A stretch of 64,000 nucleotides of DNA from Mesorhizobium_K quangtriensis. Lineage in GTDB: Bacteria > Pseudomonadota > Alphaproteobacteria > Rhizobiales > Rhizobiaceae. The stretch lies in assembly GCF_040081925.1 (NCBI RefSeq), contig NZ_JBEBMF010000002.1:992001-1056000 (forward strand), in the 5' to 3' direction. The notes below the pieces were generated by a model. That model was not told where the DNA came from and did not search any database. It saw only the letters and a list, made by a program, of their open reading frames with translations. Numbering within the stretch: position 1 is the stretch's first letter; every line of letters begins with the position of its first letter. Both the position numbers and the translations under genes were made by a program. Positions 50,658 through 58,732 of the stretch are shown piece after piece.

Positions 50658-51662
50658 CTAGTCCTTCGCTACAGAAGTCCGGCATACCTTCTTGCGGTAA
50701 CGGTCCCGCAAGTCGTCCACGCCAGGCTCGCGTATGGGAGAAGCTTCAAGCCCGCGGATTCGCCGCAGCTTCTGGATGAAATCTCCCGGTCCGAAGTTTC
50801 GGCGAAACGACCTGGCGTCGGGATGGATACCGCACGCCGCGTAGAAACGACGTTTCCAGTACCGCAGCGTGCTGGAAGGTTTGGGCTCGGAAGCGCTTTC
50901 GAGAAGAAGCAGCCTCAGCGCGTCTGCGTCCGCATGCATGTGTCGAAAGAGCGCCGCCTGTTCATCAGCCTGGTTTGCCAGATAGCTTCCCTGGCGAGAC
51001 CCCGATTGGATCAGCAGGACTGTCAGATGCGGCATGCTGGCAAGGACGAGGCCCTTGCGCCATGCCCTGAACAGCCAGTCCTGCGAACTCGCGGCAATCA
51101 ACTCCGATCCGGCGCGCCATGGCCCCATCAGGTCCGCAGAGGATCGGCGCACCAGTATTGTCGATGCCCAGGCCAGCGTGGACGCGGGGTCGTACCGGCC
51201 TCGACGGCCGCCACCCAGGATCGTCGTTCGATATTGAAGCTCTCCAGCCGGACGAGGCTCCATGACGGCGGCACGAGCAAAGGCAAGATCGGCACCGGTT
51301 GCCTCGATCCACGCACACAGGCTGGCGAGATGGTCGGGAAACCAGAGGTCGTCGTGATTGAGGAATGAGACGTAGCGGCCGCGTGACTTCGCAATGCCGA
51401 GATTGTTGGGACCGGATTGCTCGCCAAAATTTATCGGCAGGTCGACATAATGGATTCGGGGATCGCCGAACTCAGCAATCGTGGCCGGGGTGTCGGGCTC
51501 GCAACAATCACCGACTACGACGACTTCCCAGTCGGTCAATGTTTGTGCGACGACACTCTTGATGGCCTCCCTCAAAGCCGCCGGACGGTTGTGGGTTGCG
51601 ATAACCACCGACACCAGCGGCGCTCCACGGTCTGCCAAACCATCTTCAGCGACCGGAGGCAC
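50658..51662 (-). CDS. Family 2 glycosyltransferase
   Basis: 334 aa GT-A fold: SVVIATHNRPAALREAIKSVVAQTLTDWEVVVVGDCC, GPNNLGIAKSRGRYVSFLNHDDLWFPDHL (metal-binding Asp pair), SQDWLFRAWRKG. The C-terminal 100 residues are basic and lack a known domain. GTG start at 51662, one base after the stop of the cupin gene, so they form a two-gene operon. Likely modifies a surface polysaccharide; no larger cluster is present. Confidence 0.88.
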   Translation of the reverse strand: MPPVAEDGLADRGAPLVSVVIATHNRPAALREAIKSVVAQTLTDWEVVVVGDCCEPDTPATIAEFGDPRIHYVDLPINFGEQSGPNNLGIAKSRGRYVSFLNHDDLWFPDHLASLCAWIEATGADLAFARAAVMEPRPAGELQYRTTILGGGRRGRYDPASTLAWASTILVRRSSADLMGPWRAGSELIAASSQDWLFRAWRKGLVLASMPHLTVLLIQSGSRQGSYLANQADEQAALFRHMHADADALRLLLLESASEPKPSSTLRYWKRRFYAACGIHPDARSFRRNFGPGDFIQKLRRIRGLEASPIREPGVDDLRDRYRKKVCRTSVAKD

Positions 51663-51663
51663 G

Positions 51664-52209
51664 TCACACCAGCTTGTAGGGAATCTGGTCGGTGTCGGGA
51701 GGCAGCCGCCAATGGTCCGGCGCGGTATAGGAATAAGCCTTGTCCACCATGTTCAGCAGAAGTGCGGTTTCGGGCCCGAGGCAGGCTACGCCGTGCCAGA
51801 TCCCCGGCGGGATAGTGACGACGGCCGGACGAAGCGCTCCGCAGACCTTGTGCCAGACCGTGCCGAAGCTGGGGGACGATGTCCGTCCATCATACAATGA
51901 AATGCGGATTGTCCCGACAGAGCAGAAGAGGCGGTCCGTCGTCGTAGCATGCGCATGCCAACCAGTTATGCTGCCGGGGTATAAGGAGCGCTGGAAGACC
52001 GAGCCGACACCCACCTCATCAAGCCGCCATTCCTCGCGGAAGATTTCCGTCAGATAACCGGTTGAGGTCGCGACAGGCCGAATTTCCTTGATCGAGACGC
52101 CGTCAATCGTGGGACCGTTGAGCATCTCCCAGTCCGGTGTGACGGTGGCCGGGTCGGCAGTACCCGTCGTCATCCAGCCTTGGGGACGCTGGCGGTCGTC
52201 ATTGGACAT
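51664..52209 (-). CDS. RmlC-like cupin (dTDP-4-dehydrorhamnose 3,5-epimerase-related)
   Basis: 181 aa jelly-roll protein: IKEIRPVATSTGYLTEIFREEW, YPGSITGWHAHATTTDRLFCSVGTIRISLYDGR, TIPPGIWHGVACLGPETALLLNMVDKAY. The histidine-containing GWHAH segment takes the place of the RGLHYQ loop of true RmlC. It may therefore be a nucleotide-sugar isomerase or epimerase of another specificity. Start 52209 follows GGAGCCCCAGGG. Cotranscribed with the glycosyltransferase. Confidence 0.85.
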   Translation of the reverse strand: MSNDDRQRPQGWMTTGTADPATVTPDWEMLNGPTIDGVSIKEIRPVATSTGYLTEIFREEWRLDEVGVGSVFQRSLYPGSITGWHAHATTTDRLFCSVGTIRISLYDGRTSSPSFGTVWHKVCGALRPAVVTIPPGIWHGVACLGPETALLLNMVDKAYSYTAPDHWRLPPDTDQIPYKLV

Positions 52210-52304
52210 CCCTGGGGCTCCTGATGCATTTTGGGCGGCTCTGGACACTGGCAATAGTCAATCGGAAGGGCGCTATCAATAGCGAGCCAAGTGCCTCAAG
52301 GCCG

Positions 52305-52330
52305 GGGCGGGCCGTCCTGACAGCCCGCCC
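52305..52330. other. GC-rich hairpin in the gap below the TIM-barrel gene
   Basis: GGGCGGGC (52305-52312) pairs with GCCCGCCC (52323-52330), 10-base loop. It lies 68 bp past the stop of the TIM-barrel gene on the minus strand and has no U tract. A second inverted repeat CGCTAT-CA-ATAGCG lies at 52271-52284 ahead of the cupin gene. Confidence 0.45.
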
Positions 52331-52397
52331 TCCAGCACATTCAGTCCCGGCCGTCACATAGCACCACGGAGGGCGCGAAGGGACTGTTCGTCTGACC

Positions 52398-53438
52398 TCA
52401 GCTCCAGCCGTATTCCCGCTGGACCGCGATCATGGCGGCGAGAATGTCGTTCCAGGTCTGCTGCTGCAGCATGACCTCGTTGGAGAACATGCAGCCATCC
52501 CAGCAGATGTGGCGGAAAGCCTTGGTCAACTGGCCCTTTTCGTCACGCAGCCAGAAGCCGGCATCTTTCACCACATCCAGCTTGCCATTGGGATCGTTGA
52601 CCTGACAATGCCTGCCGGTAACATCGTGGGCACCCGATCCCTTCACCGTCGCGTCGTTCTGCGCAACGTGGAAATCGATCGTCCATGGCCTGAGCGCCGC
52701 GGAAACCTTCGCGAGCGCTTCGCGCATCGGCCCCTTGTCCGACCAGTCGTAGTCTTTGGGCAGGAGGCGAGCCTCGGGCGCGTTGTACCCCATCGTGTAG
52801 AGGAGCGTATGGGCCATGTCCGCCTGGAAGCCGATATTCGGCCGGTCGACTGCTTCGAGCAGTTCCACCGCGGATTTCCAGCTGTGCATGCCGCCCCAGC
52901 AGATTTCGCCCTCGATGGCCAGCCGCTCGTCGAAGGTAGCGGCGACATCGCAGGCACGCCGGAACGTTTCGGCGATCAAGGCGGTGTTTCCAGCCGGGTC
53001 CTTCGACCACTCCTCGACGGAGGCTGCCGAATCCATGCGGATGACGCCGTAGGGACAAAGGCCGCTCTGCCGGAAGCGGCCGGCAATGCGGCAAGCCTTC
53101 CGGATCATCTCGACGAAGCGGTCGCGCTCCTCCTGGTTGCCCATGGCCGAGCCGCCGCCTGTGAAAGGCCAGACCGGCGCAACTACGGAACCGACGACGA
53201 GGCCGAGACCGGAAATCTTGCGCCCGATCGCATCGATCTCGGCATCGCTGGAATCGATCGAAATGTGTGGGTCGGCGAGGAAGAGGTCGACGCCGTCGAA
53301 CCGGCGATCTCCTACCCTCGCGTCCGCCGTCAGCCGTAACATCGTGTCGAGGTCGATCGGAGGCTCCGCATCGCCACCCTTGCCCACTAGACCGGGCCAC
53401 ATCGCATTGTGAAGCTTCGGATATTTCGGTTGCTGCAT
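52398..53438 (-). CDS. Sugar phosphate isomerase/epimerase-like TIM-barrel protein
   Basis: 346 aa AP-endonuclease-2 (xylose isomerase-like) fold. Metal-ligand-bearing segments: RLAIEGEICWGGMHSW, RPNIGFQADMAHTLL, WTIDFHVAQNDA, DVTGRHCQVNDPNGKLDV (His-x-Gln) and WDGCMFSNEVM. Enzymes of this fold isomerise or epimerise sugars and inositols, or dehydrate keto-inositols. Start 53438 follows GGAGGAGTTGACC. Next to a truncated GMC oxidoreductase gene, a common partner of this family in sugar oxidation. Exact reaction unknown. Confidence 0.85.
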   Translation of the reverse strand: MQQPKYPKLHNAMWPGLVGKGGDAEPPIDLDTMLRLTADARVGDRRFDGVDLFLADPHISIDSSDAEIDAIGRKISGLGLVVGSVVAPVWPFTGGGSAMGNQEERDRFVEMIRKACRIAGRFRQSGLCPYGVIRMDSAASVEEWSKDPAGNTALIAETFRRACDVAATFDERLAIEGEICWGGMHSWKSAVELLEAVDRPNIGFQADMAHTLLYTMGYNAPEARLLPKDYDWSDKGPMREALAKVSAALRPWTIDFHVAQNDATVKGSGAHDVTGRHCQVNDPNGKLDVVKDAGFWLRDEKGQLTKAFRHICWDGCMFSNEVMLQQQTWNDILAAMIAVQREYGWS

Positions 53439-53530
53439 GGTCAACTCCTCCTGCCCATTCCCGAGCCTTGTAGCGTAACCGGCTCGCAAGAGCCACGGAC
53501 TATGAAGCCTCATTCAATCATCGTCGGATA

Positions 53531-53731
53531 GTGGCTGCTTCCGGCGTGTCCATTCCTCGCATCATGCCTGAGGTTCACCGGCTCGACCGAAGTCGGCGGC
53601 TACGCATCGCAGACGCCTCGCTGATGCCTTCCCTGACCACCGGCAACACGTATCGGCAGACCATCATGATCGGCGAAAAGATATCGGACGCGATCCTGGG
53701 TCGCCAGTTTCCGCCCTCGGACGCGCCCTGA
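53531..53731 (+). pseudogene. C-terminal remnant of a GMC oxidoreductase
   Basis: The 66-codon frame ends with LRIADASLMPSLTTGNTYRQTIMIGEKISDAIL, which matches the C-terminal signature of glucose-methanol-choline oxidoreductases (substrate-site and FAD-contacting end of a roughly 550-aa enzyme). No upstream part of such a gene is present: the preceding bases lead straight into the promoter side of the divergent TIM-barrel gene. It is therefore a deletion remnant, probably untranslated. The neighbouring TIM-barrel gene is a frequent partner of GMC enzymes, suggesting loss of an oxidation step. Confidence 0.8.
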
Positions 53732-53839
53732 TGGGGTAGTTGTCCCCATCAGTCCGGCTTGTTTCCTTTGACGGCGACAAGTGCCGCTGTCTCTCGTAAA
53801 GTCGACGGTAGAGCCGTCCTGCTATTGGAGTTGAACGAT

Positions 53840-54802
53840 ATGAAGGCTGATGTTTTTTCCGGCGTGATGCCCGCCCTGATGACCCCATGCAAGGACGACC
53901 GCACTCCCGATTTCGACAACCTCGTGCGCAAGGGCAAGGAACTGATCGGCAAGGGCATGTCGGCTGTGATCTATTGCGGGTCGATGGGCGACTGGCCGCT
54001 GCTGACCGACGCACAGCGGATGGAGGGCGTGGAAAGGCTGACGAAGGCCGGCGTTCCCGTCATCGTCGGTACCGGCGCGGTCAACACGGCATCGGCGGTC
54101 GCCCATGCCGCCCACGCCCAGAAAGTCGGCGCGAAGGGCCTCATGGTCATTCCGCGCGTCCTTTCGCGCGGTACGTCGCCCAGCGCGCAGAAGGCGCATT
54201 TCAAGGCGATCCTGTTCGCAGCGCCTGATCTGCCCGCCGTAATCTATAACAGCCCATACTACGGCTTTGCGACCCGCGCGGACCTGTTCTTCGCCCTGCG
54301 CGCCGAGCATCCGAACCTCGTCGGCTTCAAGGAGTTCGGCGGCCCGTCCGACCTGCGCTACGCCGCCGAGCATATTACCAGCGGCAACGACGACATCGCA
54401 CTTATGGTCGGCGTCGACACCGCCGTCTTCCACGGCTTCGTTAACTGCGGCGCGAAAGGCGCAATCACCGGCATCGGCAACGTCCTGCCTAAGGAGGTTA
54501 TCCACCTCTGCAAGCTCTCGCAGGCAGCCGCCGCGGACGATGTCGAAGCGCGACAGCGCGCCCTTGAGCTGGAGCAGGCACTCGGCGTCCTTTCGTCCTT
54601 CGACGAGGGTGCCGACCTCGTGCTCTTTTACAAGCACATGATGGTCCTGAAGGGCGACAAGGAATACATGCTCCACTTCAACGAAACCGACAGGCTGAGC
54701 GACAGCCAGATCGGCTACGTCAACGCCCAGTTCAAGCTGTTCAATGCCTGGTACGCCGAATGGAGCAAGCTGCCCGGCGCAGTCCAGACCTACATGGGCT
54801 AG
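53840..54802 (+). CDS. DapA-family enzyme, probable 1-pyrroline-4-hydroxy-2-carboxylate deaminase
   Basis: 320 aa class I aldolase-fold protein: SGVMPALMTPCKDDRTPDFDNLV, MSAVIYCGSMGDWPLL, PAVIYNSPYYGFATRADL (catalytic Tyr) and NLVGFKEFGGPSDLRY (Schiff-base Lys). The VIYCGSMGDWPLLT and VIPRVLSRGTSPSAQKAHF segments correspond, from memory, to the hydroxyproline-pathway deaminase branch (LhpC/HypD) rather than to lysine biosynthesis. No other hydroxyproline gene is clearly adjacent, so the assignment is tentative; KDG-type aldolase is the alternative. Start 53840 follows GGAG. Confidence 0.85.
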   Translation: MKADVFSGVMPALMTPCKDDRTPDFDNLVRKGKELIGKGMSAVIYCGSMGDWPLLTDAQRMEGVERLTKAGVPVIVGTGAVNTASAVAHAAHAQKVGAKGLMVIPRVLSRGTSPSAQKAHFKAILFAAPDLPAVIYNSPYYGFATRADLFFALRAEHPNLVGFKEFGGPSDLRYAAEHITSGNDDIALMVGVDTAVFHGFVNCGAKGAITGIGNVLPKEVIHLCKLSQAAAADDVEARQRALELEQALGVLSSFDEGADLVLFYKHMMVLKGDKEYMLHFNETDRLSDSQIGYVNAQFKLFNAWYAEWSKLPGAVQTYMG

Positions 54803-54846
54803 CGCCGTAAGAGCGTCAGGACGCGCCGCCAAGGCAACGACCGGGA

Positions 54847-55989
54847 TTACTGGCGCGCGCCGGTAATGGTCGCGGGTCGGTTCATTTCGGTATCCGCGAG
54901 ACCTCGCACATGGTTGGCGATGGCAAGCGACGCCGTAAGCCCTGGGGATTCGATGCCGAAGAGGTTTATGAGACCTGTCAGGCCATGACCGTCGCTGCCC
55001 TGGATGACAAAATCCTGCCGTGCGACTTGCGGCGGTACGATCTTCGGCCGAATGCCGGCATAGCCTGGGCGCAGGCGGCTCTCATCCAGGTCAGGCCAGT
55101 ATCTGCGGATCGCTTCCGCAAACAGCGGCAAACGGGATGCATCCACGGAATAATCAATGGAATCGATCCATTCAACATCCGGCCCAAAACGGGCCTGTCC
55201 CGCGAGATCGATGGTAAGATGAGTACCCAGCCCGCCGGCCACCGGCACGGGATAAACCAGCCGTGAAAAAGGCGAACGGCCCGTCAGCGTAAAATAGCTT
55301 CCGCGCGCAAAGTACGCCTGTGGCACGGATGCTAGCTCTATCCCTTCGATGCGTGCAGCGACATCAGGAGCAAAAAGCCCTGCCGAATTGACGACAAGTC
55401 GAGCGTGCAACGTCGTCGGCGTGTCGCCCCCCAGATCCACGGCGAAGCCGCCTCGCTCCGGCCTGCCGCCGAGAAAGGGACAATTGAAGGCGATCATCGC
55501 GCCGCGGCTCTCGGCTTCTCCTCGAAACGAAAGCATCAGCGCGTGACCATCCACGATGCCCGTCGAGGGTGAGTGGAGCGCTGCCGTACAGCGAAGAGCC
55601 GGTTCCATCTTGAGCGCCCGAGATGCGTCGATCTCCGCAATATCTGTGACGCCGTTGAGCCTGGCCCGAGTCGCAATCGACCCCAATTGCTCGGCTTCGG
55701 TTTCGTCCGTGGCCACGACAAGCTTGCCGCAGCGACTGTGAGGCACCGTTCGGGTGGCGCAATAGTCATAGAGCGCCTGCCTTCCCGTAACGCAGAAGCG
55801 CGCCATGAGGCTGTCGCGAGGATAGTAGATGCCCGCGTGGATCACCTCGCTATTTCGGGAAGAGGTCTGCGTGCCGATAGCGTCCTCACGCTCGACGATG
55901 ATGACTTCCCTGCCCGCGCATGCCAGTGCGCGCGCCACCGCAAGACCGACTACGCCGGCTCCGATGACGAGGCATTCCACTTCTTCCAT
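54847..55989 (-). CDS. FAD-dependent oxidoreductase of the DAO/LhgO family
   Basis: 380 aa. N-terminal dinucleotide motif CLVIGAGVVGLAVARALACAGREVIIVE, then SSRNSEVIHAGIYYPRDSLMARFCVTGRQALYDYC as in L-2-hydroxyglutarate oxidases, VVNSAGLFAPDVA and GYAGIRPKI near the C terminus. Likely oxidises a hydroxy acid or amine using FAD. Convergent with the DapA-family gene 44 bp away. The start could be ATG 55989 or GTG 55998. The substrate is not determined by sequence. Confidence 0.88.
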   Translation of the reverse strand: MEEVECLVIGAGVVGLAVARALACAGREVIIVEREDAIGTQTSSRNSEVIHAGIYYPRDSLMARFCVTGRQALYDYCATRTVPHSRCGKLVVATDETEAEQLGSIATRARLNGVTDIAEIDASRALKMEPALRCTAALHSPSTGIVDGHALMLSFRGEAESRGAMIAFNCPFLGGRPERGGFAVDLGGDTPTTLHARLVVNSAGLFAPDVAARIEGIELASVPQAYFARGSYFTLTGRSPFSRLVYPVPVAGGLGTHLTIDLAGQARFGPDVEWIDSIDYSVDASRLPLFAEAIRRYWPDLDESRLRPGYAGIRPKIVPPQVARQDFVIQGSDGHGLTGLINLFGIESPGLTASLAIANHVRGLADTEMNRPATITGARQ

Positions 55990-56098
55990 TACGAGCACCG
56001 TCTACGGAATGGTCGACGAGCGAACACATGGGCCATGGCTACCCACATATCGTCCTCCAGCCACAGGGATGTTAATCCCGAAGACCAATGGCTGACCA

Positions 56099-57307
56099 TC
56101 ACGAAGCAGACGCATGTTCCGCCACACCTGGCCGCCGATCCTGCCGGGCGCCGGCAAGGGCCAGCAGGATGCCGCAGGCAGTCACGACCGCACCTGCAAC
56201 GGCAAGGATGGGATAGCCGAAGCCATATTTGATGAGCGCGCCGCCGATGAAGGCGCCGCAGGCATTGCCCAGATTGAAGCCAGCAATGTTGAGAGAAGAG
56301 GCCAGCGCAGGCGCCTGGGGCGTCGAGCGCACCACGCGCGTCTGCAACGGTGCGATCGTGGCAAACGCGGCCACCCCCCAGCAGAAGAGAAAGGCAAAGG
56401 CCGCAACCTTGTTGAACATCGCCCAGCCGAAGACGAGCTGCAGCGCTGACAGCGCGATGAGGATGGCGATTAGCGAGGGCATCAGGGCGCGGTCTGCAAA
56501 ACGGCCACCAACCGGGTTGCCAAGCGTGAGACCCGCACCGAAAACGAGAAGCGCGATCGCCACGCCGTTCGGCGACATTCCAGTGGCATCCTGCAGGATC
56601 GGCGCGATGAAGGTGAGGATGACGAAGACGCCGCCAAATCCGAACACTGTGGTGCCGAGCGCCAGCCAGAGGCTGGGATTACGCACCGCAACGAGTTCGT
56701 AAGCGATACCGCGCGACGGCGGGGCCGGCATCGGACGGATAAGGATGGCGATCGCTACGGCCGCCGCCGCACCGATGGCGCTGACGCACCAGAAGGTCGC
56801 GCGCCAGCCGAACATGTGGCCGACTGCCGTTCCACCCGGCACGCCGAGGATATTGGCGAGCGCCAGGCCGGTGAACATCAGGGCGATGGCGCTGGCCTGC
56901 CGTTCCTTGGGCACCAGGCTTGCGGCGACGACAGCGCCGACGCCGAAGAAGGTGCCGTGGCAGAGAGCGGCCACCACGCGGGCGAGCAGCAGCACCGTGT
57001 AGCTGGGCGCAATGGCAGCGATGACGTTGCCTGCGATGAACAGGCCCATGAGGGCGAGCAGCAGCGACTTGCGCTCGAAGCGGAGCGTGCCCAGCGTGAG
57101 GATGGGCGCGCCGACGACCACGCCAAGCGCGTAGCCGGCGACCAAGAGCCCGGCCGACGGAATGGACACCTGCAGGTCCGCGGCGATTTCCGGCAGGAGG
57201 CCCATGATGACGAATTCCGTCGTGCCGATGGCAAAGGCGGCGGCGGTCAGCGCGTAAATCTGGATCGGCAGGTGGGCCCGAGCAGCGGTGGCCGCGGAAG
57301 CTGTCAT
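56099..57307 (-). CDS. MFS transporter, drug/arabinose-efflux type (DHA1)
   Basis: 402 aa, twelve transmembrane helices. The N-terminal half has GTTEFVIMGLLPEIAADLQVSIPSAGLLVAGYALGVVVGAPIL (motif A region) and LLLARVVAALCHGTFFGVGAVVAASLVP, characteristic of the AraJ/YdhP branch. Start overlaps the stop of the FAD oxidase gene (ATGA), so it ends the six-gene operon. It probably exports a pathway product or sugar; importers in this subfamily are rare. Confidence 0.9.
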   Translation of the reverse strand: MTASAATAARAHLPIQIYALTAAAFAIGTTEFVIMGLLPEIAADLQVSIPSAGLLVAGYALGVVVGAPILTLGTLRFERKSLLLALMGLFIAGNVIAAIAPSYTVLLLARVVAALCHGTFFGVGAVVAASLVPKERQASAIALMFTGLALANILGVPGGTAVGHMFGWRATFWCVSAIGAAAAVAIAILIRPMPAPPSRGIAYELVAVRNPSLWLALGTTVFGFGGVFVILTFIAPILQDATGMSPNGVAIALLVFGAGLTLGNPVGGRFADRALMPSLIAILIALSALQLVFGWAMFNKVAAFAFLFCWGVAAFATIAPLQTRVVRSTPQAPALASSLNIAGFNLGNACGAFIGGALIKYGFGYPILAVAGAVVTACGILLALAGARQDRRPGVAEHASAS

Positions 57308-58722
57308 GGGGAACTCTCTTCCCGTGTCAGCACGACACCCGGGTTCAGCAGATTGTCGGGATCAAGCGCGCGCTTGATGCGCCGGGACAGATCGCGGGAG
57401 GCCGCGGACTTGCGCTGCGAGACGGCTTCGCGCTTGGCGCGACCGACACCGTGCTCGGCACTGATCGAGCCGCCGAGCCGGTCGACCTGATCATAGAGGC
57501 CTTCCAGCAGCCCTGCGTGAAGACCGGTGTCCGTTCCCGGCGGAAGCACGAAGTTGATGTGCAGGTTGCCGTCTCCGATGTGGCCGAAGGGCAGTATCCG
57601 GATGCCGACGTCGACGAGCGATGCCTGTCGTTGCTGTGTCCAGGCCAGCAGGTCGGGGATATCCGCGATGGCGACGGCCACGTCGCTGCGCAGGATGTAG
57701 CCAAAGGCGCGCGCCGTTTCGCTCTGGCCCTCGCGAAGCCGCCACATGTTGGCGCGCTGAGCCTCGTTTTCGGCGACTGTGCCGTCGAGGCAGAGGCCTT
57801 CGGACAGGATGTCTTCCAGCATGGCGTCCACCTGCCCGCGCAAGCCCTCGCCAAAGGTCCAGGCGACCTCGATGAGCACATGCCACGGCGCTGGCTCGCC
57901 GACAGGGCGGCGCGCTCCGGGGAGGCCGTTGACGGCAATCTCGACGCCTTCCGAGGCGATGATTTCGAAGGCGGATATCAACTCGCCAAAACGGCTCCGG
58001 CATGTGCGGAAAAGGCTGACGGCATGTTCGGGCGTTTCGACCGCCAGCCAGAACGTGACGCGTTCGCGCGGCTGCGCCATCAGCCGCAGGACGGCAGCGG
58101 TAACGACCCCGAGCGTTCCCTCCGAACCGATGAAAAGCTGCTTCAGGTCGTAGCCGGTATTGTCTTTGCGCACCGGGCGCAGCAAATCGAGGATGGAGCC
58201 GTCGTGCAGGACGGCTTCAAGCCCAAGCACCAGTTCGCGGGTCATTCCATAGCGCAGGACGTTGAGCCCGCCGGCATTGGTGGCGATGTTGCCGCCGATG
58301 CGGCATGATCCGCTCGATCCCATCGCCAGCGGAAACAGCCGGCCGGCAGCGGCGGCGGCAGCCTGCACGTCGTCGAGGATGCAGCCTGCCTCGGCGATAA
58401 GGTAGTCGCCGGCAGGATCTACTGCGCGGATGCGGTCAAGGCGCTCGACCGACAGCACGACCTGACTGCCGGTCGCATCCGGCACACCGCCATTGACCAG
58501 TCCCGTGTTGCCGGCCTGCGGCACGATGGCCACGCCATGCTTCGAGGCGAGCGCAAGGACAGCCGCGACCTCGTCGGTGCTGCCGGGCCGAAGCACGGCA
58601 GCCGCGTGGCCCTTGTACTGGTCCCAGAAATCATGCGTGAAGCGCTGCGTGTCGGCCATTTCCGTCCACACGTGCTCCGTACCGATCGCCGACCGGCATC
58701 CGGCAAGAAAGGTGTCGTGCAA
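57304..58722 (-). CDS. FAD-linked oxidase, D-2-hydroxyacid dehydrogenase type (GlcD/D2HGDH-like)
   Basis: 472 aa. FAD-binding PCMH domain (about 40-215: VAIVPQAGNTGLVNGGVP, GSSGSCRIGGNIATNAGGLNVLRYGMTRELVLGLE) and C-terminal domain (about 220-470) with FGHIGDGNLHINF (metal-site His pair) and SAEHGVGRAKRE. Oxidises a D-2-hydroxy acid such as D-lactate, glycolate or a sugar-derived acid. I favour TTG 58722, 9 bases after GAGG and just beyond the upstream gene; an in-frame ATG at 58767 would overlap that gene by 35 bp. Fourth to fifth step of the operon starting with the sugar ABC importer. Confidence 0.91.
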   Translation of the reverse strand: MHDTFLAGCRSAIGTEHVWTEMADTQRFTHDFWDQYKGHAAAVLRPGSTDEVAAVLALASKHGVAIVPQAGNTGLVNGGVPDATGSQVVLSVERLDRIRAVDPAGDYLIAEAGCILDDVQAAAAAAGRLFPLAMGSSGSCRIGGNIATNAGGLNVLRYGMTRELVLGLEAVLHDGSILDLLRPVRKDNTGYDLKQLFIGSEGTLGVVTAAVLRLMAQPRERVTFWLAVETPEHAVSLFRTCRSRFGELISAFEIIASEGVEIAVNGLPGARRPVGEPAPWHVLIEVAWTFGEGLRGQVDAMLEDILSEGLCLDGTVAENEAQRANMWRLREGQSETARAFGYILRSDVAVAIADIPDLLAWTQQRQASLVDVGIRILPFGHIGDGNLHINFVLPPGTDTGLHAGLLEGLYDQVDRLGGSISAEHGVGRAKREAVSQRKSAASRDLSRRIKRALDPDNLLNPGVVLTREESSP

Positions 58723-58732
58723 GGAATGCGCC

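Noticed and set aside
53467..53480. Possible second LacI-type operator upstream of the TIM-barrel gene
   Set aside because: Only 10 of 14 positions agree with the perfect dyad and the site is not itself palindromic.
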